64,000 nucleotides of DNA from Paenibacillus lutrae (GCF_009757775.1 NZ_RHLK01000003.1:559059-623058), one strand, 5' to 3'. Positions 18,591 to 28,897 are shown, counted from the stretch's first letter. Notes: generated from the letters alone by a model not told the origin. Translations and numbers: made by a program.

Positions 18591-20735
18591 TTAGACAGTG
18601 AACTTAGACAAAGTATCTTTAAGTGAATTCGATAGATTCTCCAGCCTGTCCGAGAGTCTCACAAGATTCTCACTGATGCTGAGCTGTTCCGTGCTGAGTG
18701 ATGCGACTTCTTCCGAAGTGGCCAGCGATTGCTCTGCTACGGCACTCACGTTAGTCATCGCATCCGATAATACGGCCTGGGATTGATCCAGATCCGTGAT
18801 GGATTCCGTTACATCGTTCAGACGCTCGATGAACTCGCTCATGTGATTTTGCACTTCTGCAAAAATACCATCGGCTTCTTTGACAGCGCCGATCTGCTCA
18901 TTAAACAGCGGATATGCTTGATGAAGCACTTGGACGGTCTCGTCAATCTCCCGCTGAATGGTGTCTGTAATTCCTGCGACTACATCAATCGATTGTTTGG
19001 ACTGGTCCGCCAGCTTGCGGATTTCATCCGCTACTACCATGAAGCCTTTTCCGGATGCCCCTGCTCTTGCCGCTTCAATTGTCGCATTAAGCGACAAAAT
19101 ATTCGTCTGCTTCGTCAAATTGTGCAGCATCTCTAGAATTTTACGGATGGAACGTGTGCTTGCCTTGAGATTGTCGACTTTCTCCACCATGGAACGGGTC
19201 ATCACTTCCGTTTGTCCGGTCTTATCTCTCAGTTCTTCCATGTATTTCGTTCCCTGCTCACCGGAACTGCGCACTTCAGAGGCTGCCGTGCCCATCTCCA
19301 GGTTAGCTGCGATCATCAGCTGCATCTTCTGTCCGATGTGATAGGTCAACTCGTTGCCGCGTTCCGACTCCGTAGCCAGTCCTGCTGCGCCTCCCGAAAT
19401 CTCATCCGTTGCCACCGCGATTTCCTTGGCTGCAATTGCCGTGATTTTTGAAGCATTGGCAACTTCAGATGCCGTATTCAGAACTTCTTGAGCAGATTCG
19501 TTCGTCTGGCGGACCAGATCAGTAATTTGCTCCATCATCAGATCAAAGTTATTACCCAGTCTTCCGATCTCATCCTTGCTCTTCAAACCGGCCCTGACAT
19601 TCAAATTGCCCTGGGCGCCTTGCTGCATAAGTCCGGCCATATCGGACAGCGGTCTTCCGATCATCCGGGCCACAAACAGTCCGATTAGAGCCGCAATAAT
19701 GGCCGCCACTATCGCCAGATTCAGCGTAATGTTAAAAATAGCATCGGCGTCTTTAACAAGTGCACTAATCGGCATACTGCCAATCAGGTTCCAGCCTGTG
19801 CTTGCGAATTTAGCATATACATTCGCCGTGCTTCCATCCGCAGACTGAAAATCACCGGAGTCGGACTTCTGCTGTTCATCGGTTAAGAGAGTCGATGATA
19901 CGGATCCAATTTTATCGGATTCGTTTGTAAAAACAAGCTTGTTCGCTGCATCTGTAATTATCATGGTACTGTTCTCACCCAAATGAATGAGGTTTAATTC
20001 CTTACTGATTACAGAAACCGGAATTTCCATCACAATGATTGCCAGCGGTACGGAAGAAGTCGTTGAGTTCAAATAGCGTCCCAGGGCAATGGTCGGCTCG
20101 CCGCTAAGATAACCCTCAGGAAGCGTCGGCAGCCACATCACTTGTCCCGAAGTTTTACTCAGTTGTTTGAACCATTCCTTATTCGTAATCTCTTCACCCG
20201 AAGTGTTGAAAGAGGAACCGTTTGAATTAATCATAAGCCCGTCTGTCTTCAACAAAGTAATACTGTGAATAGCTTTATTAGATAACGTGTATGTAGCGAC
20301 TTTCTCCGTTACTTTCCGGGCAGCCTCCAGCTGGTCGAAGGTACCTGGCTGTACATCTCTCAGAATACCAAGCTGGGATTGTAAATCCCTGTCGAGCATC
20401 ATCTGCATGGAGAGATCTTCGAAACCGCGGAAAAGAAGATCCATTTTCTGCGCCGCTTGAATCACCGTCTGTCTGGACGCCTCACTGACTTTGTCGCGCA
20501 GCATCCCTTTGGATATTTGATACGATGTGATCCCTACGGTAAGTACAAAAAACAAGATACTGACAATAAAAATTAAGAACAGCTTCATTCCGACCGATCT
20601 CGCTGGACTTACTATCTTCAGAGGAGTGGATGGTCGTTTCTGCACAGGAGGCAGGTTGTCCGGCTTTGATTCTGATGAACTTTTTTGAAAGCGTTCTCTG
20701 ACCCTGCTGTAAGTCTTTGTAATTTTCTCGTTCAT
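18591..20735 (-). CDS. Methyl-accepting chemotaxis protein with Cache sensor
   Basis: Chemoreceptor of 714 residues. About 45 charged cytoplasmic residues precede TM1 ([20 protein letters not shown]), then an extracellular double-Cache-type domain (about 75-345), TM2 ([20 protein letters not shown]), HAMP, and a long coiled-coil signalling domain with the conserved tip [20 protein letters not shown] and [14 protein letters not shown] that binds CheA/CheW. GGATGGTGATC matches the 16S tail and sits correctly for the ATG at 20735 rather than 20747. It is flanked by terminators, hence monocistronic. It occupies a place in the yrr block where Bacillus has udk and greA. The long N-terminal tail is unusual for a receptor. 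Ligand unknown. Confidence 0.92.
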   Translation of the reverse strand: MNEKITKTYSRVRERFQKSSSESKPDNLPPVQKRPSTPLKIVSPARSVGMKLFLIFIVSILFFVLTVGITSYQISKGMLRDKVSEASRQTVIQAAQKMDLLFRGFEDLSMQMMLDRDLQSQLGILRDVQPGTFDQLEAARKVTEKVATYTLSNKAIHSITLLKTDGLMINSNGSSFNTSGEEITNKEWFKQLSKTSGQVMWLPTLPEGYLSGEPTIALGRYLNSTTSSVPLAIIVMEIPVSVISKELNLIHLGENSTMIITDAANKLVFTNESDKIGSVSSTLLTDEQQKSDSGDFQSADGSTANVYAKFASTGWNLIGSMPISALVKDADAIFNITLNLAIVAAIIAALIGLFVARMIGRPLSDMAGLMQQGAQGNLNVRAGLKSKDEIGRLGNNFDLMMEQITDLVRQTNESAQEVLNTASEVANASKITAIAAKEIAVATDEISGGAAGLATESERGNELTYHIGQKMQLMIAANLEMGTAASEVRSSGEQGTKYMEELRDKTGQTEVMTRSMVEKVDNLKASTRSIRKILEMLHNLTKQTNILSLNATIEAARAGASGKGFMVVADEIRKLADQSKQSIDVVAGITDTIQREIDETVQVLHQAYPLFNEQIGAVKEADGIFAEVQNHMSEFIERLNDVTESITDLDQSQAVLSDAMTNVSAVAEQSLATSEEVASLSTEQLSISENLVRLSDRLENLSNSLKDTLSKFTV

Positions 20736-20893
20736 ATAGATCACCATCCAATTGGTTTTAGGAAAAAAGACTCAAGCCGAACCCTTTAATTTCCACGTAT
20801 TTTCTATAAGTTCAACAAGAACAACCAAAATCCTCTCTGAAAGATGACAAATCACCTACGCAATGTCGATTTCGTGTATCCATAGTCCTAGTA

Positions 20894-20936
20894 AACAAAA
20901 AAAATAGCGCTTGACAAATTCCGTCAAGCGCTATTT
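20894..20936 (-). terminator. Terminator after the U32 genes
   Basis: A 14-bp perfect stem (AAATAGCGCTTGAC / GTCAAGCGCTATTT) with a 7-nt loop, followed on the minus strand by eight T. It ends the transcript carrying mltG and the two U32 genes. Confidence 0.9.
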
Positions 20937-20960
20937 ATGGTTAATGGCTATTTAAACGGG

Positions 20961-22250
20961 TTATCGCGATTTTTTGCGCATCATATCCAGAGGCTTCACG
21001 GGTTGTTCCGTTCGAATCCGGATCAGCTGCATGGGGTGACGAGCCGCATCCAGCTCCTGACCTTCTTCATCATGAATTTGTTCAACCCGCTGCTTGAAAT
21101 GAGTCCCTCCCGGTCCGAAAAATTCCACTTCGGCGCCGGGTTTGAAATAATTGCGCTGCTGGATGAGTGCGGTCGAAGCCGCTTCGTCATATTCAACCAC
21201 AAGTCCTACGAAATCATAGATAGCGGCTTTATCTTCTGGCCCGTAAATATGATCCTCATGGTCCGGAACTTCGTAGAAGAAACCTGCGTTGAGAGGACGA
21301 TTGGCGGCTTTATTAATCTCTTCCCGCCACACTCTTTTAATTTGAAATCCATCGGGGTCTTCAAAATAACTATCGATGGCTTGACGATAGGCATTTACCA
21401 CGGTCGCAACATAATGAACGCTCTTCATCCGGCCTTCGATTTTAAAACTGTCCACACCCGATTCAATCATATCTGCCACATGATCAATCATGCACAAGTC
21501 TTTGGCACTCATCATGAAATCGTCGTCTTCCTCTTCAAACAGCGGGAAATCCTGTGCGAGCGGGTCGGATAAAGGAGCTCCCTTCGCATAGAGACGATAC
21601 CTCCAGCGGCAGGACTGGCAGCAGCCCCCGCGGTTCGAATCCCGGTCCGTAAAATGATTGGACAATACGCAGCGGCCCGAATAAGAACTGCACATGGCAC
21701 CGTGTATGAAGGCCTCGATTTCCACATCGACATGCTGTTTAATCTCATCAATCTCTGTCATGCTGACTTCACGAGCCAGAACGACCCGTTCGATTCCTTC
21801 TTCTTTCCAGAACTGCACAGTCTGCCAATTCATTACGGATTGCTGTGTACTTAAATGAACCTCCATTTTGGGAGCGACACGTCTTGCCGTATCAATAATA
21901 AGCGGATCTGCTGTAATAATCGCGGCGATTCCGGCATTTTCAAGTTCTTGCAAATATTCGTCCAATCCCTCGATATCCTCATTATGCGCATAAATATTCG
22001 TGGCCACGAATACCTTGGCGCCGTAACGGTTCGCAAATTCGACCCCTTCACGCATTTCCTCAAAAGTAAAATTATCTGCATTCGAGCGCAGACCATACTT
22101 TTGGCCGCCTATATAGACGGCATCTGCTCCATAATGGATCGCGAATTTCAGCTTTTCCAAGCTTCCGGCTGGAGCCAGTAGCTCAGGTTTGTCCAAACGG
22201 ACACGTTTGCCACGGGCCCTGGTTTCCACTGCAGCTGCGGCAGTACTCAT
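20961..22250 (-). CDS. trhP2: U32 family protein, tRNA 5-hydroxyuridine synthesis subunit P2 (YrrO)
   Basis: With its neighbour it makes 5-hydroxyuridine at tRNA position 34, using prephenate (known for Bacillus YrrN/YrrO); the old name is U32 peptidase. The U32 signature EAFIHGAMCSSYSGRC carries C187 and C194, and C210/C211/C214 (GGCCQSC) add cysteines, consistent with the Fe-S cluster of active U32 proteins. The frame extends upstream to 22421, but GAGGTGA precedes the ATG at 22250 by 5 nt and gives MSTAAAAVETRARGKRVRL, then the family block PELLAPAGSLEKLKFAIHYG. 429 residues. It starts 10 nt after trhP1. Confidence 0.9.
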   Translation of the reverse strand: MSTAAAAVETRARGKRVRLDKPELLAPAGSLEKLKFAIHYGADAVYIGGQKYGLRSNADNFTFEEMREGVEFANRYGAKVFVATNIYAHNEDIEGLDEYLQELENAGIAAIITADPLIIDTARRVAPKMEVHLSTQQSVMNWQTVQFWKEEGIERVVLAREVSMTEIDEIKQHVDVEIEAFIHGAMCSSYSGRCVLSNHFTDRDSNRGGCCQSCRWRYRLYAKGAPLSDPLAQDFPLFEEEDDDFMMSAKDLCMIDHVADMIESGVDSFKIEGRMKSVHYVATVVNAYRQAIDSYFEDPDGFQIKRVWREEINKAANRPLNAGFFYEVPDHEDHIYGPEDKAAIYDFVGLVVEYDEAASTALIQQRNYFKPGAEVEFFGPGGTHFKQRVEQIHDEEGQELDAARHPMQLIRIRTEQPVKPLDMMRKKSR

Positions 22251-22260
22251 GTTGCTCACC

Positions 22261-23193
22261 TCAATATACTTGTTCTTTGTAGAAAAATCCGAAAGACAGT
22301 TCCCGATCAGGGTCCTGTAAGCGGCGAATCGCATCCAACCACTCTTCATTAAAACTGTACGCATCCGGATCTGCCGCATACAAATCAATGGCTGTGCGGT
22401 AAGCGCGAATAACTGTCTCAATATATTCCGTTGATTTCAAAATCCCTTCGATTCTCAGACTGTCGATATCGGCAGCTAACAGTTCATGAAGATCTTCAAG
22501 CATACATACGTCATCCGAACTCATCACATGAGTTCCATTCGGGTCTTCATAGATAGGAAAACGTTCTTCAAGACGTTCCTGCTCAATTAAGAAGAGGCCA
22601 TTATCCATAGACCGGTCGATAGCAGCGGCATCTTTACCCAAATGTTCGATATAATTGCCGAGCAAATTCCGCTTGGAATGATAAATGTTCGTCATTCCGT
22701 GCACTTGAACTTGAACCTCCAGCTTCGCTCCACGTTTAAATTCAAGTATTTCCTCCAGATTCAGCTCACGAGCAAGCACAGCGCGTACCGCTCCTCTTGC
22801 CGCCCAGTAATTAGCCGCCCTGTAGTTCGTTACCGACATCTCGGCATTCCAGTGAAGTCTCAGCTGGAGCCCGTGCATCCGTACGATACGCAGAACTGCC
22901 GGGTCACCGTACACAACGGCATCCACCTGCAGCTCGGCAAGTTTTTTCAGATAGTCTTCTACCTTAGCGATCCCCTCGTTGTCGAATACATTGTTCACGG
23001 CCACATAAATTTGTGCGCTGCGCTCATGAGCAAGCGGGACAAGGGATGCCAGTTCATCAATCATAATATCGCCTGACAGACGCAGACCGAACGCAGCTTC
23101 TCCGACAAGAACAGCGTCCGCTCCGGCATCAATGAATTGGATTACTTCTTCTGCGCTCCCTGCTGTTACGAGCAGTTCCGGCTTTTTTCTCAT
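22261..23193 (-). CDS. trhP1: U32 family protein, tRNA 5-hydroxyuridine synthesis subunit P1 (YrrN)
   Basis: Shorter U32 paralogue, 310 residues, partner of TrhP2. It has the (beta/alpha) fold start PELLVTAGSAEEVIQFIDAG. The U32 signature region reads VQVHGMTNIYHSKRNLLGNY, without the cysteines of its partner, as expected for the YrrN branch. The frame begins further up inside mltG, but AAGGTGA lies 5 nt before the ATG at 23193, which is the better start and leaves 13 nt to the mltG stop. In Bacillus a methyltransferase gene, trmR (yrrM), lies between mltG and this gene; it is absent here. Confidence 0.88.
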   Translation of the reverse strand: MRKKPELLVTAGSAEEVIQFIDAGADAVLVGEAAFGLRLSGDIMIDELASLVPLAHERSAQIYVAVNNVFDNEGIAKVEDYLKKLAELQVDAVVYGDPAVLRIVRMHGLQLRLHWNAEMSVTNYRAANYWAARGAVRAVLARELNLEEILEFKRGAKLEVQVQVHGMTNIYHSKRNLLGNYIEHLGKDAAAIDRSMDNGLFLIEQERLEERFPIYEDPNGTHVMSSDDVCMLEDLHELLAADIDSLRIEGILKSTEYIETVIRAYRTAIDLYAADPDAYSFNEEWLDAIRRLQDPDRELSFGFFYKEQVY

Positions 23194-23206
23194 CGTGCTC
23201 ACCTTC

Positions 23207-24283
23207 TTATTTCGCGTTTTTCTCTGTTTGTTTACTCTTTTCAATATTCTCCAAGTGTTTCTTGTACGTTTCGCCGAATAAGTGACCCTTGCTTCCATCC
23301 TTTTTGGTTACATAATAAAAGTAAGAGGACTCTGCCGGGTATAAGGCCGCCTTAATTGAGGAGAGGCTGGGACTTGCGATCGGCCCCGGAGGAAGCCCGG
23401 GATTTTTGTACGTATTATACGGGCTCTCGATTTTAAGATCGCTTTCGAACAGGCGCTCTTTCTGCTTGCCAAGCGCATATTGCACGGTAGCATCAATCTG
23501 CAGAGGCTGCTTAATTTTGAGCCGGTTATAGATCACACTCGCCACAATCGGACGTTCCTCTTCGAGCACTACCTCGCGCTCAATGAGAGAAGCAACCGTC
23601 ATCATCTGATGAAAAGTCAACCCGCTCTGCTTCAGCTTGTCCTGCCAGTCTGCCGGTAAGCTGTCTACCCGCGTCTGGAGCTGTCCGATCATCATGTCAA
23701 CCAGCTTCGCTTCTGTAGCGTCCTTCGGAACCTCATAAGTATCCGGGAAAAGATAGCCTTCCAGCCTGTGCTTTAATTGGGCATCGGCCGGAATGGAAGC
23801 CAGAATCTCCCCCCCGCTGCCGGGCTTGTATCCTTCTGCGGCTTTGAGGAAAGCCTCGGAATCGAGTTTCAACTGTTCATCGACTTTGTCCGCAATTTGC
23901 GGAATAGTAAAGCCTTCGGGAATGGTTAACCGGTTACTTTTGGAAGGCTGTCCGCTGTTCAGCAGAGCAATCATTTCATCCGGCTTCATTCCCGGTTTAA
24001 CGGAGTATTCCCCTGCCTGAAAGCGGCCGCCTTCTTTTTTCCACTTCACGTAATAGGAAAAAATAGACGCATTGCGGATCAAGCCCTCTTGCTGCAACTT
24101 GGCCGATATATTCTGAATTCCATCACCCGGCACCACTTCAAATACTTTCTCCTGCTCAGAGGCCTCCACAGGTTGTAGTTCGCCTTTTATATAGTAAGCT
24201 GCTGCTGCACCGCCTGCCAGAAGCAGGATCAGGATGAGCAATACAGCAAAAACGCGTTTTAATCGTGATTTAGGACGCTCCAT
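23207..24283 (-). CDS. mltG: Endolytic murein transglycosylase MltG (YceG/YrrL)
   Basis: Inner-membrane enzyme that cleaves nascent glycan strands and so sets where chain elongation ends. 358 residues with a short cytoplasmic N-terminus rich in R/K, one TM (about 12-32), a LysM-like subdomain (VVPGDGIQNISAKLQQEGLI), and the YceG catalytic domain with E235 in ASLIEREVV, followed by ERPIVASVIYNRL and the substrate-cleft sequence SPYNTYKNPGLPPGPIASPS. GGAGG lies 5 nt before the ATG at 24283; the longer frame from 24310 has no such site. Confidence 0.93.
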   Translation of the reverse strand: MERPKSRLKRVFAVLLILILLLAGGAAAAYYIKGELQPVEASEQEKVFEVVPGDGIQNISAKLQQEGLIRNASIFSYYVKWKKEGGRFQAGEYSVKPGMKPDEMIALLNSGQPSKSNRLTIPEGFTIPQIADKVDEQLKLDSEAFLKAAEGYKPGSGGEILASIPADAQLKHRLEGYLFPDTYEVPKDATEAKLVDMMIGQLQTRVDSLPADWQDKLKQSGLTFHQMMTVASLIEREVVLEEERPIVASVIYNRLKIKQPLQIDATVQYALGKQKERLFESDLKIESPYNTYKNPGLPPGPIASPSLSSIKAALYPAESSYFYYVTKKDGSKGHLFGETYKKHLENIEKSKQTEKNAK

Positions 24284-24321
24284 ATTTCCCTCCAAAACTC
24301 TAATAGTCATTGATCTGCATG

Positions 24322-24346
24322 AAAAAGAGCGGATTTGACTCCGCTC
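24322..24346 (-). terminator. Hairpin with T-run between the DUF1292 genes and mltG
   Basis: Minus strand: GAGCGGA-GTCAAA-TCCGCTC then TTTTT, 16 nt after the second DUF1292 gene. A 7-bp stem with a T-run is enough for partial or full termination, so mltG-trhP1-trhP2 may depend on read-through or their own promoter. Confidence 0.65.
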
Positions 24347-24362
24347 GGGTTTGCTTTAGTTT

Positions 24363-24659
24363 TTAAGGTTCATCTTGTTCAGGGAAAGAGAGTTCATCGT
24401 AAAGCTCGGAGATTGTTTCCCATTCATCCTCATCCTCGATGGTCTCTAGCTCCATTTCGCCCGTCTCACTCTTCGATACGCGAAGGACGGAAATTTCCCC
24501 GTCTAACTTCATATCTTCCGACTGGAGAATGGCGTAATGATGCCCTTCGTGAATAAGCTCGGTCAAGATGCGGTAGACGACAGACTCGTCTTTTTCATCG
24601 AATAAAATAATATCATCTCCGAATGAAGTCCGCAACTCGGTCGTCTGATTTACACTCAT
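24363..24659 (-). CDS. DUF1292 family acidic protein (second copy)
   Basis: A 98-residue acidic cytoplasmic protein of the DUF1292/YrzB family, function unknown. The pattern DDIILFDEKDESVVYRILTELIHEGHHYAIL and the C-terminal ELETIEDEDEWETI parallels its upstream neighbour, so the two arose by duplication. Its ATG overlaps the TGA of the first copy (ATGA), so translation is coupled. Bacillus has one yrzB at this position. Confidence 0.85.
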   Translation of the reverse strand: MSVNQTTELRTSFGDDIILFDEKDESVVYRILTELIHEGHHYAILQSEDMKLDGEISVLRVSKSETGEMELETIEDEDEWETISELYDELSFPEQDEP

Positions 24660-24955
24660 GCTTCTTCCTCTTCTGCCATTAGTGTATTAAACGTTTCTTC
24701 AACGATATTCCATTCTTCTTCGTCATCAATGGTGTACAGTTTGAGGTCGTCACCGTTATCATCTTCCTCATAACGGAATGCATAGACTTCATCGGAATCC
24801 TCATCGTCTTCGACCGGCACAACCATCATATACTTCTTCTCGGAACCATCCACTTCGAATTTCATGATGACCTCGAATTCTTCTTCGTTGCCCTCATCAT
24901 CGGGGATATAAATAATTTCTGCTTCCTCTTGCTGAAAATCCTCTTCTTTGGCCAT
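24656..24955 (-). CDS. yrzB: DUF1292 family acidic protein YrzB
   Basis: Strongly acidic 99-residue protein (MAKEEDFQQEEAEIIYIPDD at the start) of the DUF1292 family. The fold-defining strand pattern EEFEVIMKFEVDGSEKKYMM and LKLYTIDDEEEWNIVEETFN is clear. No biochemical role is known; the gene is conserved between ruvX and mltG in Bacilli. It follows ruvX by 12 nt and overlaps the next DUF1292 gene by 4 nt. Confidence 0.88.
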   Translation of the reverse strand: MAKEEDFQQEEAEIIYIPDDEGNEEEFEVIMKFEVDGSEKKYMMVVPVEDDEDSDEVYAFRYEEDDNGDDLKLYTIDDEEEWNIVEETFNTLMAEEEEA

Positions 24956-24967
24956 GGTTCCATCACC

Positions 24968-25378
24968 TCATCGTTTAGAGTCCATATATCCTTGCAGAAT
25001 CAGCGCAGCGGCGATCTTATCGACAACCTGCTTACGCTTCTTCCGGCTAACGTCCGCCTCCAAAAGAGTGCGGGTCGCGGATACCGTTGTTAGTCTTTCA
25101 TCCCACATGCGTACGGGTAATGCGAACGCTTCCTCGAGCTGACCGGCGAATTCTTGACAGATCTCTCCGCGGGGCCCGATTGTGCCATTCATATTTTTGG
25201 GGAGGCCGACCACGATCTCCGTCACTTCGTACTCCCCAATTAACCGTTTCAGGTGGTCAAAATCTCGCACTGGACTGGTTCTTCGGATGACCTCGACGCC
25301 CTGAGCCGTCAGACCGAGAAGGTCGCTGACGGCCACGCCGATTGTTTTGTCACCATAGTCGAGGCCCATTGTTCTCAT
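24968..25378 (-). CDS. ruvX: Holliday junction resolvase-like / pre-16S rRNA nuclease YqgF (RuvX, YrrK)
   Basis: RNase H-fold nuclease of 136 residues. The opening MRTMGLDYGDKTIGVAVSD supplies the first catalytic Asp (D7 in GLDYG), ERLTTVSA is the second conserved block and VDKIAAALILQGYMD carries the last Asp. Relatives process the 5' end of 16S rRNA; a role in recombination has also been proposed. TAGGAG lies 8 nt before the ATG at 25378, preferred over the longer frame from 25402. Member of the alaS-yrzL-ruvX-yrzB transcript order. Confidence 0.92.
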   Translation of the reverse strand: MRTMGLDYGDKTIGVAVSDLLGLTAQGVEVIRRTSPVRDFDHLKRLIGEYEVTEIVVGLPKNMNGTIGPRGEICQEFAGQLEEAFALPVRMWDERLTTVSATRTLLEADVSRKKRKQVVDKIAAALILQGYMDSKR

Positions 25379-25425
25379 ACTTCTAACTCCTATGCCGGCC
25401 ATCTACCGGTTTGGGAGAAGGCCGT

Positions 25426-25686
25426 TTATTTATGCTCCTTGAGATAAGAGCGTACCAATTCTTCGATCAGTTCGTCGCGTTCCCGCTTACGGATCAAGCT
25501 TCTTGCATTGTTATGCCGGGGAATATAAGCCGGGTCCCCAGACAGCAAGTAACCGACGATTTGATTGATCGGATTGTAGCCTTTCTCCTGCAGAGCATCG
25601 TAGACGGTCAAAAGCACTTCTTTGGGCGATGTTTCGATCTCATCCGCTTTGACATTGAATTTCACTGTTTTGTCCATAAAATCCAT
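25426..25686 (-). CDS. yrzL: IreB family regulatory phosphoprotein (UPF0297, YrzL)
   Basis: Small protein of 86 residues, with core [20 protein letters not shown] and [20 protein letters not shown]. In Enterococcus the relative IreB is phosphorylated by the PASTA kinase IreK on threonines near the N-terminus and tunes cell-envelope stress resistance. GGAGG lies 8 nt before the ATG at 25686, so the longer frame is not used. It sits between alaS and ruvX as in Bacillus. Confidence 0.92.
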   Translation of the reverse strand: MDFMDKTVKFNVKADEIETSPKEVLLTVYDALQEKGYNPINQIVGYLLSGDPAYIPRHNNARSLIRKRERDELIEELVRSYLKEHK

Positions 25687-25798
25687 GAAAGGCACCTCCA
25701 ATGTTTCACATTTCAACTCTATCGGCTGCATGTTGCAAAAACCTGCTACTGTCATATATTCTCTACGGGACGAAAAATTCCTGTTCCCTGCTGAAATT

Positions 25799-28426
25799 TT
25801 ATGAAATTTGTCCGGTTACAAGCGCTTCGACACCATCCAAAGCTTCCTTAAGTTTGGAAGCATCTTTACCGCCCGCCTGAGCCATATCCGGACGTCCGCC
25901 GCCGCCGCCGCCGCATTTGGCAGCCGTTTCTTTGATGAGCTTGCCGGCGTGGAGCCCTTTGGCCACCAGATCCGGAGTAACCGCTGCAACCAGGTTGACT
26001 TTGTCCCCTGCGGCCGCACCGAGCACGATGACAGCCGAGCCCAGCTTCACCTTCATCTCATCCACAATGCCGCGCAAGGATTCCATGTCGGATGCGTTCA
26101 CTTCCGCAGCAAGGACCGGTACGCCCGCCACTTCTTTGAGACGGCCTTCCAGTGCACCCGCTTCGATGCGGCCCAGCTTTGCCCGCAAGGATTCATTCTC
26201 GCGGGACAGGTCCTTCATCTGCTGAAGCGTGCCTTCCAGACGTTTGGGCACTTCGCCTGCGACGGATTTCAGAATGCCTGCTGCTTCTTTCAGCAACTGG
26301 AGCTGACTATCCACATATTCATATGCATGGCGGCTTGTCGCTGCTTCGATCCGGCGGATGCCGGAACCGATGCCGGATTCGCTGATGATCTTAAAGAGGC
26401 CGATCTCGCCGGTACTTTGAACGTGACAGCCTCCGCATAGCTCGAGGCTGTAATCGCCGACACGTACGACCCGTACGATGTCACCGTATTTCTCGCCGAA
26501 TAGTGCCATCGCACCCATTTCCTTGGCTTCGTCAATCGCACGAAGGGAAATGTCCACCGGCGTATTCGCCCAGATTTGAGCATTGACGCGGCGCTCTACA
26601 TCCTGCAGCTCTTCCGGCGTAATGCCGCCGAAGTGCGAGAAGTCGAATCGCAGCCGGTCGGGCGCCACCAGCGAGCCAGCCTGATTCACATGGCTGCCGA
26701 GCACTTCCTTCAGCGCCTTGTGCAGCAAATGCGTCGCCGTATGGTTACGGACGGTTTCTCCGCGCAGCGCCTCGGTTACTTCGGCGGTAACATCCGCACC
26801 TTGGCTAAGCACACCCTGCTCTACCGTTACGCTGTGCACATGCTGGCCATGAGGGGCCTTGCCGACCTCATGCACAACAAGGCGTACACCTTCACCGGTA
26901 ATGATACCACGGTCCGCTACCTGGCCGCCGCTTTCTGCATAGAAAGGCGTTCTGTCGAGAATGACCTGGCAAGTTTCACCCGTACCTACGGTGTCTACCA
27001 GCTCATTCTCATGAATGACTGCCACGATTTTGGCTGGAACTACCAATTCAGTGTAACCAACAAATTCACTTTTATCCGTCAGCTCAGAGAGAGCCCCGCC
27101 TTGAATTTTCATGCTGCCGGCATCGCTGCGGGCAACACGGGCACGCTGCCGCTGCTCTTCCATAGACGCTTCAAAACCTTCACGATCCACAGCCAAGCCC
27201 TGCTCATTGGCGAAGTCTTCCGTTAAGTCTACTGGAAAACCATACGTGTCATACAATTTAAAAGCATCGGGCCCGCTAATTGCGCGGCCGCCGGCCGCAC
27301 GTGTACGCTCCACCATATCCGAGAGGATGGAGAGACCATCAGACAGCGTCTCGTGGAAGCGTTCCTCCTCGATGCGGATAACCTTGCGGATAAACTCCTG
27401 GTTCTCCACCACTTCTTGATAGTACTCACCCATAATTTCGCCGACTACCGGAACAAGTTCGTAAAGGAACGGCTTATCCATCCCGATTACTTTGCCGTAA
27501 CGGACTGCGCGGCGCAGTAAACGCCGGATAACATAACCTCTGCCGTCATTCGTAGGCAGGACGCCGTCCCCGATGGCAAAAGCTACGGTACGAACATGAT
27601 CGGCAATGACTTTTAGCGCCACATCGGTTTCTTCGTTCTCGTGATATTTCACGCCCGCAATACGGCAGGTTGCCTGAATAACGGGCTGGAAAAGATCGGT
27701 ATCGAAGTTCGAATCCACATCCTGCAGAATGGACGCGAATCTTTCTAATCCCGCTCCTGTATCAATGTTCTTGTTAGGCAGCGGGGTGTAGCTTCCATCC
27801 TTGTTATGGTTGAACTGGGAGAAAACAAGATTCCATACTTCCAGGAAGCGCTCATTTTCCCCGCCCGGCCAGCACTCAGGATCGCTCAGGTCGCCGTATT
27901 TATCGCCGCGGTCATAGAAGATCTCGGTACAAGGGCCGCAAGGACCTTCACCAATATCCCAGAAATTCTCTTCCAGCTTATAAATACGCTCTTCCGGCAG
28001 CCCGATTTTCTTATTCCAGTATTCGAAAGCCTCTGTGTCTTCCGGATAGACGGTAACGGAAAGGCGCTCCGGATCAAATCCGATCCATTTAGGATCCGTA
28101 AGAAACTCCCATGCCCAAGTGATGACTTCTTCTTTGAAATAATCTCCGATCGAGAAGTTGCCGAGCATTTCGAAGAACGTATGATGACGGCGAGTCTTAC
28201 CTACGTTCTCAATATCATTGGTGCGAATACATTTCTGTGCATTCACAATCCGAGGGTTCTCAGGAACCACACGACCGTCAAAATAAGGTTTCAGCGGAGC
28301 CATTCCCGCATTAATCCATAAGAGAGATGGATCGTTATGAGGCACGAGCGACGAGCTCGGCTCGATTTTATGTCCTTTGCTGGCGAAGAACTCCAGCCAC
28401 TTGGAGCGGATTTCACTTGCTTTCAT
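25799..28426 (-). CDS. alaS: Alanyl-tRNA synthetase
   Basis: Charges tRNA-Ala, 875 residues, normal length. The class II core has [14 protein letters not shown] and [18 protein letters not shown]. The editing domain has the zinc ligands in [12 protein letters not shown] and [14 protein letters not shown]. The C-terminal DHHA1 domain ends with the Gly-rich [22 protein letters not shown] stands before the ATG. The gene is preceded by a 435-nt leader with a T-box riboswitch and heads the alaS-yrzL-ruvX-yrzB block. Confidence 0.98.
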   Translation of the reverse strand: MKASEIRSKWLEFFASKGHKIEPSSSLVPHNDPSLLWINAGMAPLKPYFDGRVVPENPRIVNAQKCIRTNDIENVGKTRRHHTFFEMLGNFSIGDYFKEEVITWAWEFLTDPKWIGFDPERLSVTVYPEDTEAFEYWNKKIGLPEERIYKLEENFWDIGEGPCGPCTEIFYDRGDKYGDLSDPECWPGGENERFLEVWNLVFSQFNHNKDGSYTPLPNKNIDTGAGLERFASILQDVDSNFDTDLFQPVIQATCRIAGVKYHENEETDVALKVIADHVRTVAFAIGDGVLPTNDGRGYVIRRLLRRAVRYGKVIGMDKPFLYELVPVVGEIMGEYYQEVVENQEFIRKVIRIEEERFHETLSDGLSILSDMVERTRAAGGRAISGPDAFKLYDTYGFPVDLTEDFANEQGLAVDREGFEASMEEQRQRARVARSDAGSMKIQGGALSELTDKSEFVGYTELVVPAKIVAVIHENELVDTVGTGETCQVILDRTPFYAESGGQVADRGIITGEGVRLVVHEVGKAPHGQHVHSVTVEQGVLSQGADVTAEVTEALRGETVRNHTATHLLHKALKEVLGSHVNQAGSLVAPDRLRFDFSHFGGITPEELQDVERRVNAQIWANTPVDISLRAIDEAKEMGAMALFGEKYGDIVRVVRVGDYSLELCGGCHVQSTGEIGLFKIISESGIGSGIRRIEAATSRHAYEYVDSQLQLLKEAAGILKSVAGEVPKRLEGTLQQMKDLSRENESLRAKLGRIEAGALEGRLKEVAGVPVLAAEVNASDMESLRGIVDEMKVKLGSAVIVLGAAAGDKVNLVAAVTPDLVAKGLHAGKLIKETAAKCGGGGGGRPDMAQAGGKDASKLKEALDGVEALVTGQIS

Positions 28427-28561
28427 TGCAGATTAAGCCTCCGTTTATTAGTCAGAATAGAGTCGGGTTGAAACTCGTTGAAGCGGCCCGAAGAGGTCGT
28501 TCACCTATTTATCACCAGCAGGATCACCGGCAGGAATAACCGAACCATCTCCCCTGAAAAC

Positions 28562-28861
28562 AAAAAACGCCCCTGTCATTAACAGGGACGAATAATTTCG
28601 CGGTACCACCCTGGTTATTGCACAGCAGAATCCTTGACTCTCCTGTACAATCTCCTCGATTGCGGACGATAACGGATCCGCTTCCGTTGGGCTTCACCCA
28701 CACTCTGAAAGGAGCGTTCGGCCATCCTTCATTGAAGGTTCTCGCAGCCGCCGTCAAGGCGAAACCTTCTCTCTGCAAATGGTCTATGGCGTACTTGTTT
28801 TCTTCAACGTTTTATTTATTCAACCTTATTCAAGGTTTAAAGCTTTAAGTTCATGCAGTTA
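28562..28861 (-). promoter_or_regulatory. T-box riboswitch controlling alaS (Ala specifier)
   Basis: Leader RNA that reads tRNA-Ala charging. On the minus strand: Stem I with the AGAGAG bulge and a specifier loop with GCC (28722-28720) followed by GAAC, an alanine codon; the T-box AGGGTGGTACCGCG (28612-28599); and the terminator CGTCCCTGT-TAATG-ACAGGGGCG followed by GTTTTTTG (28590-28562). Uncharged tRNA-Ala would pair with the T-box and favour the antiterminator, allowing alaS expression. Confidence 0.93.
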
Positions 28862-28867
28862 CAGAAA

Positions 28868-28897
28868 ATTATAGTTCATTTTTGGAAACAATGTCAA
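28868..28897 (-). promoter_or_regulatory. alaS promoter
   Basis: Perfect TTGACA (28897-28892) and TATAAT (28873-28868) with an 18-nt spacer, placing the start of the T-box leader near 28861. Confidence 0.88.
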
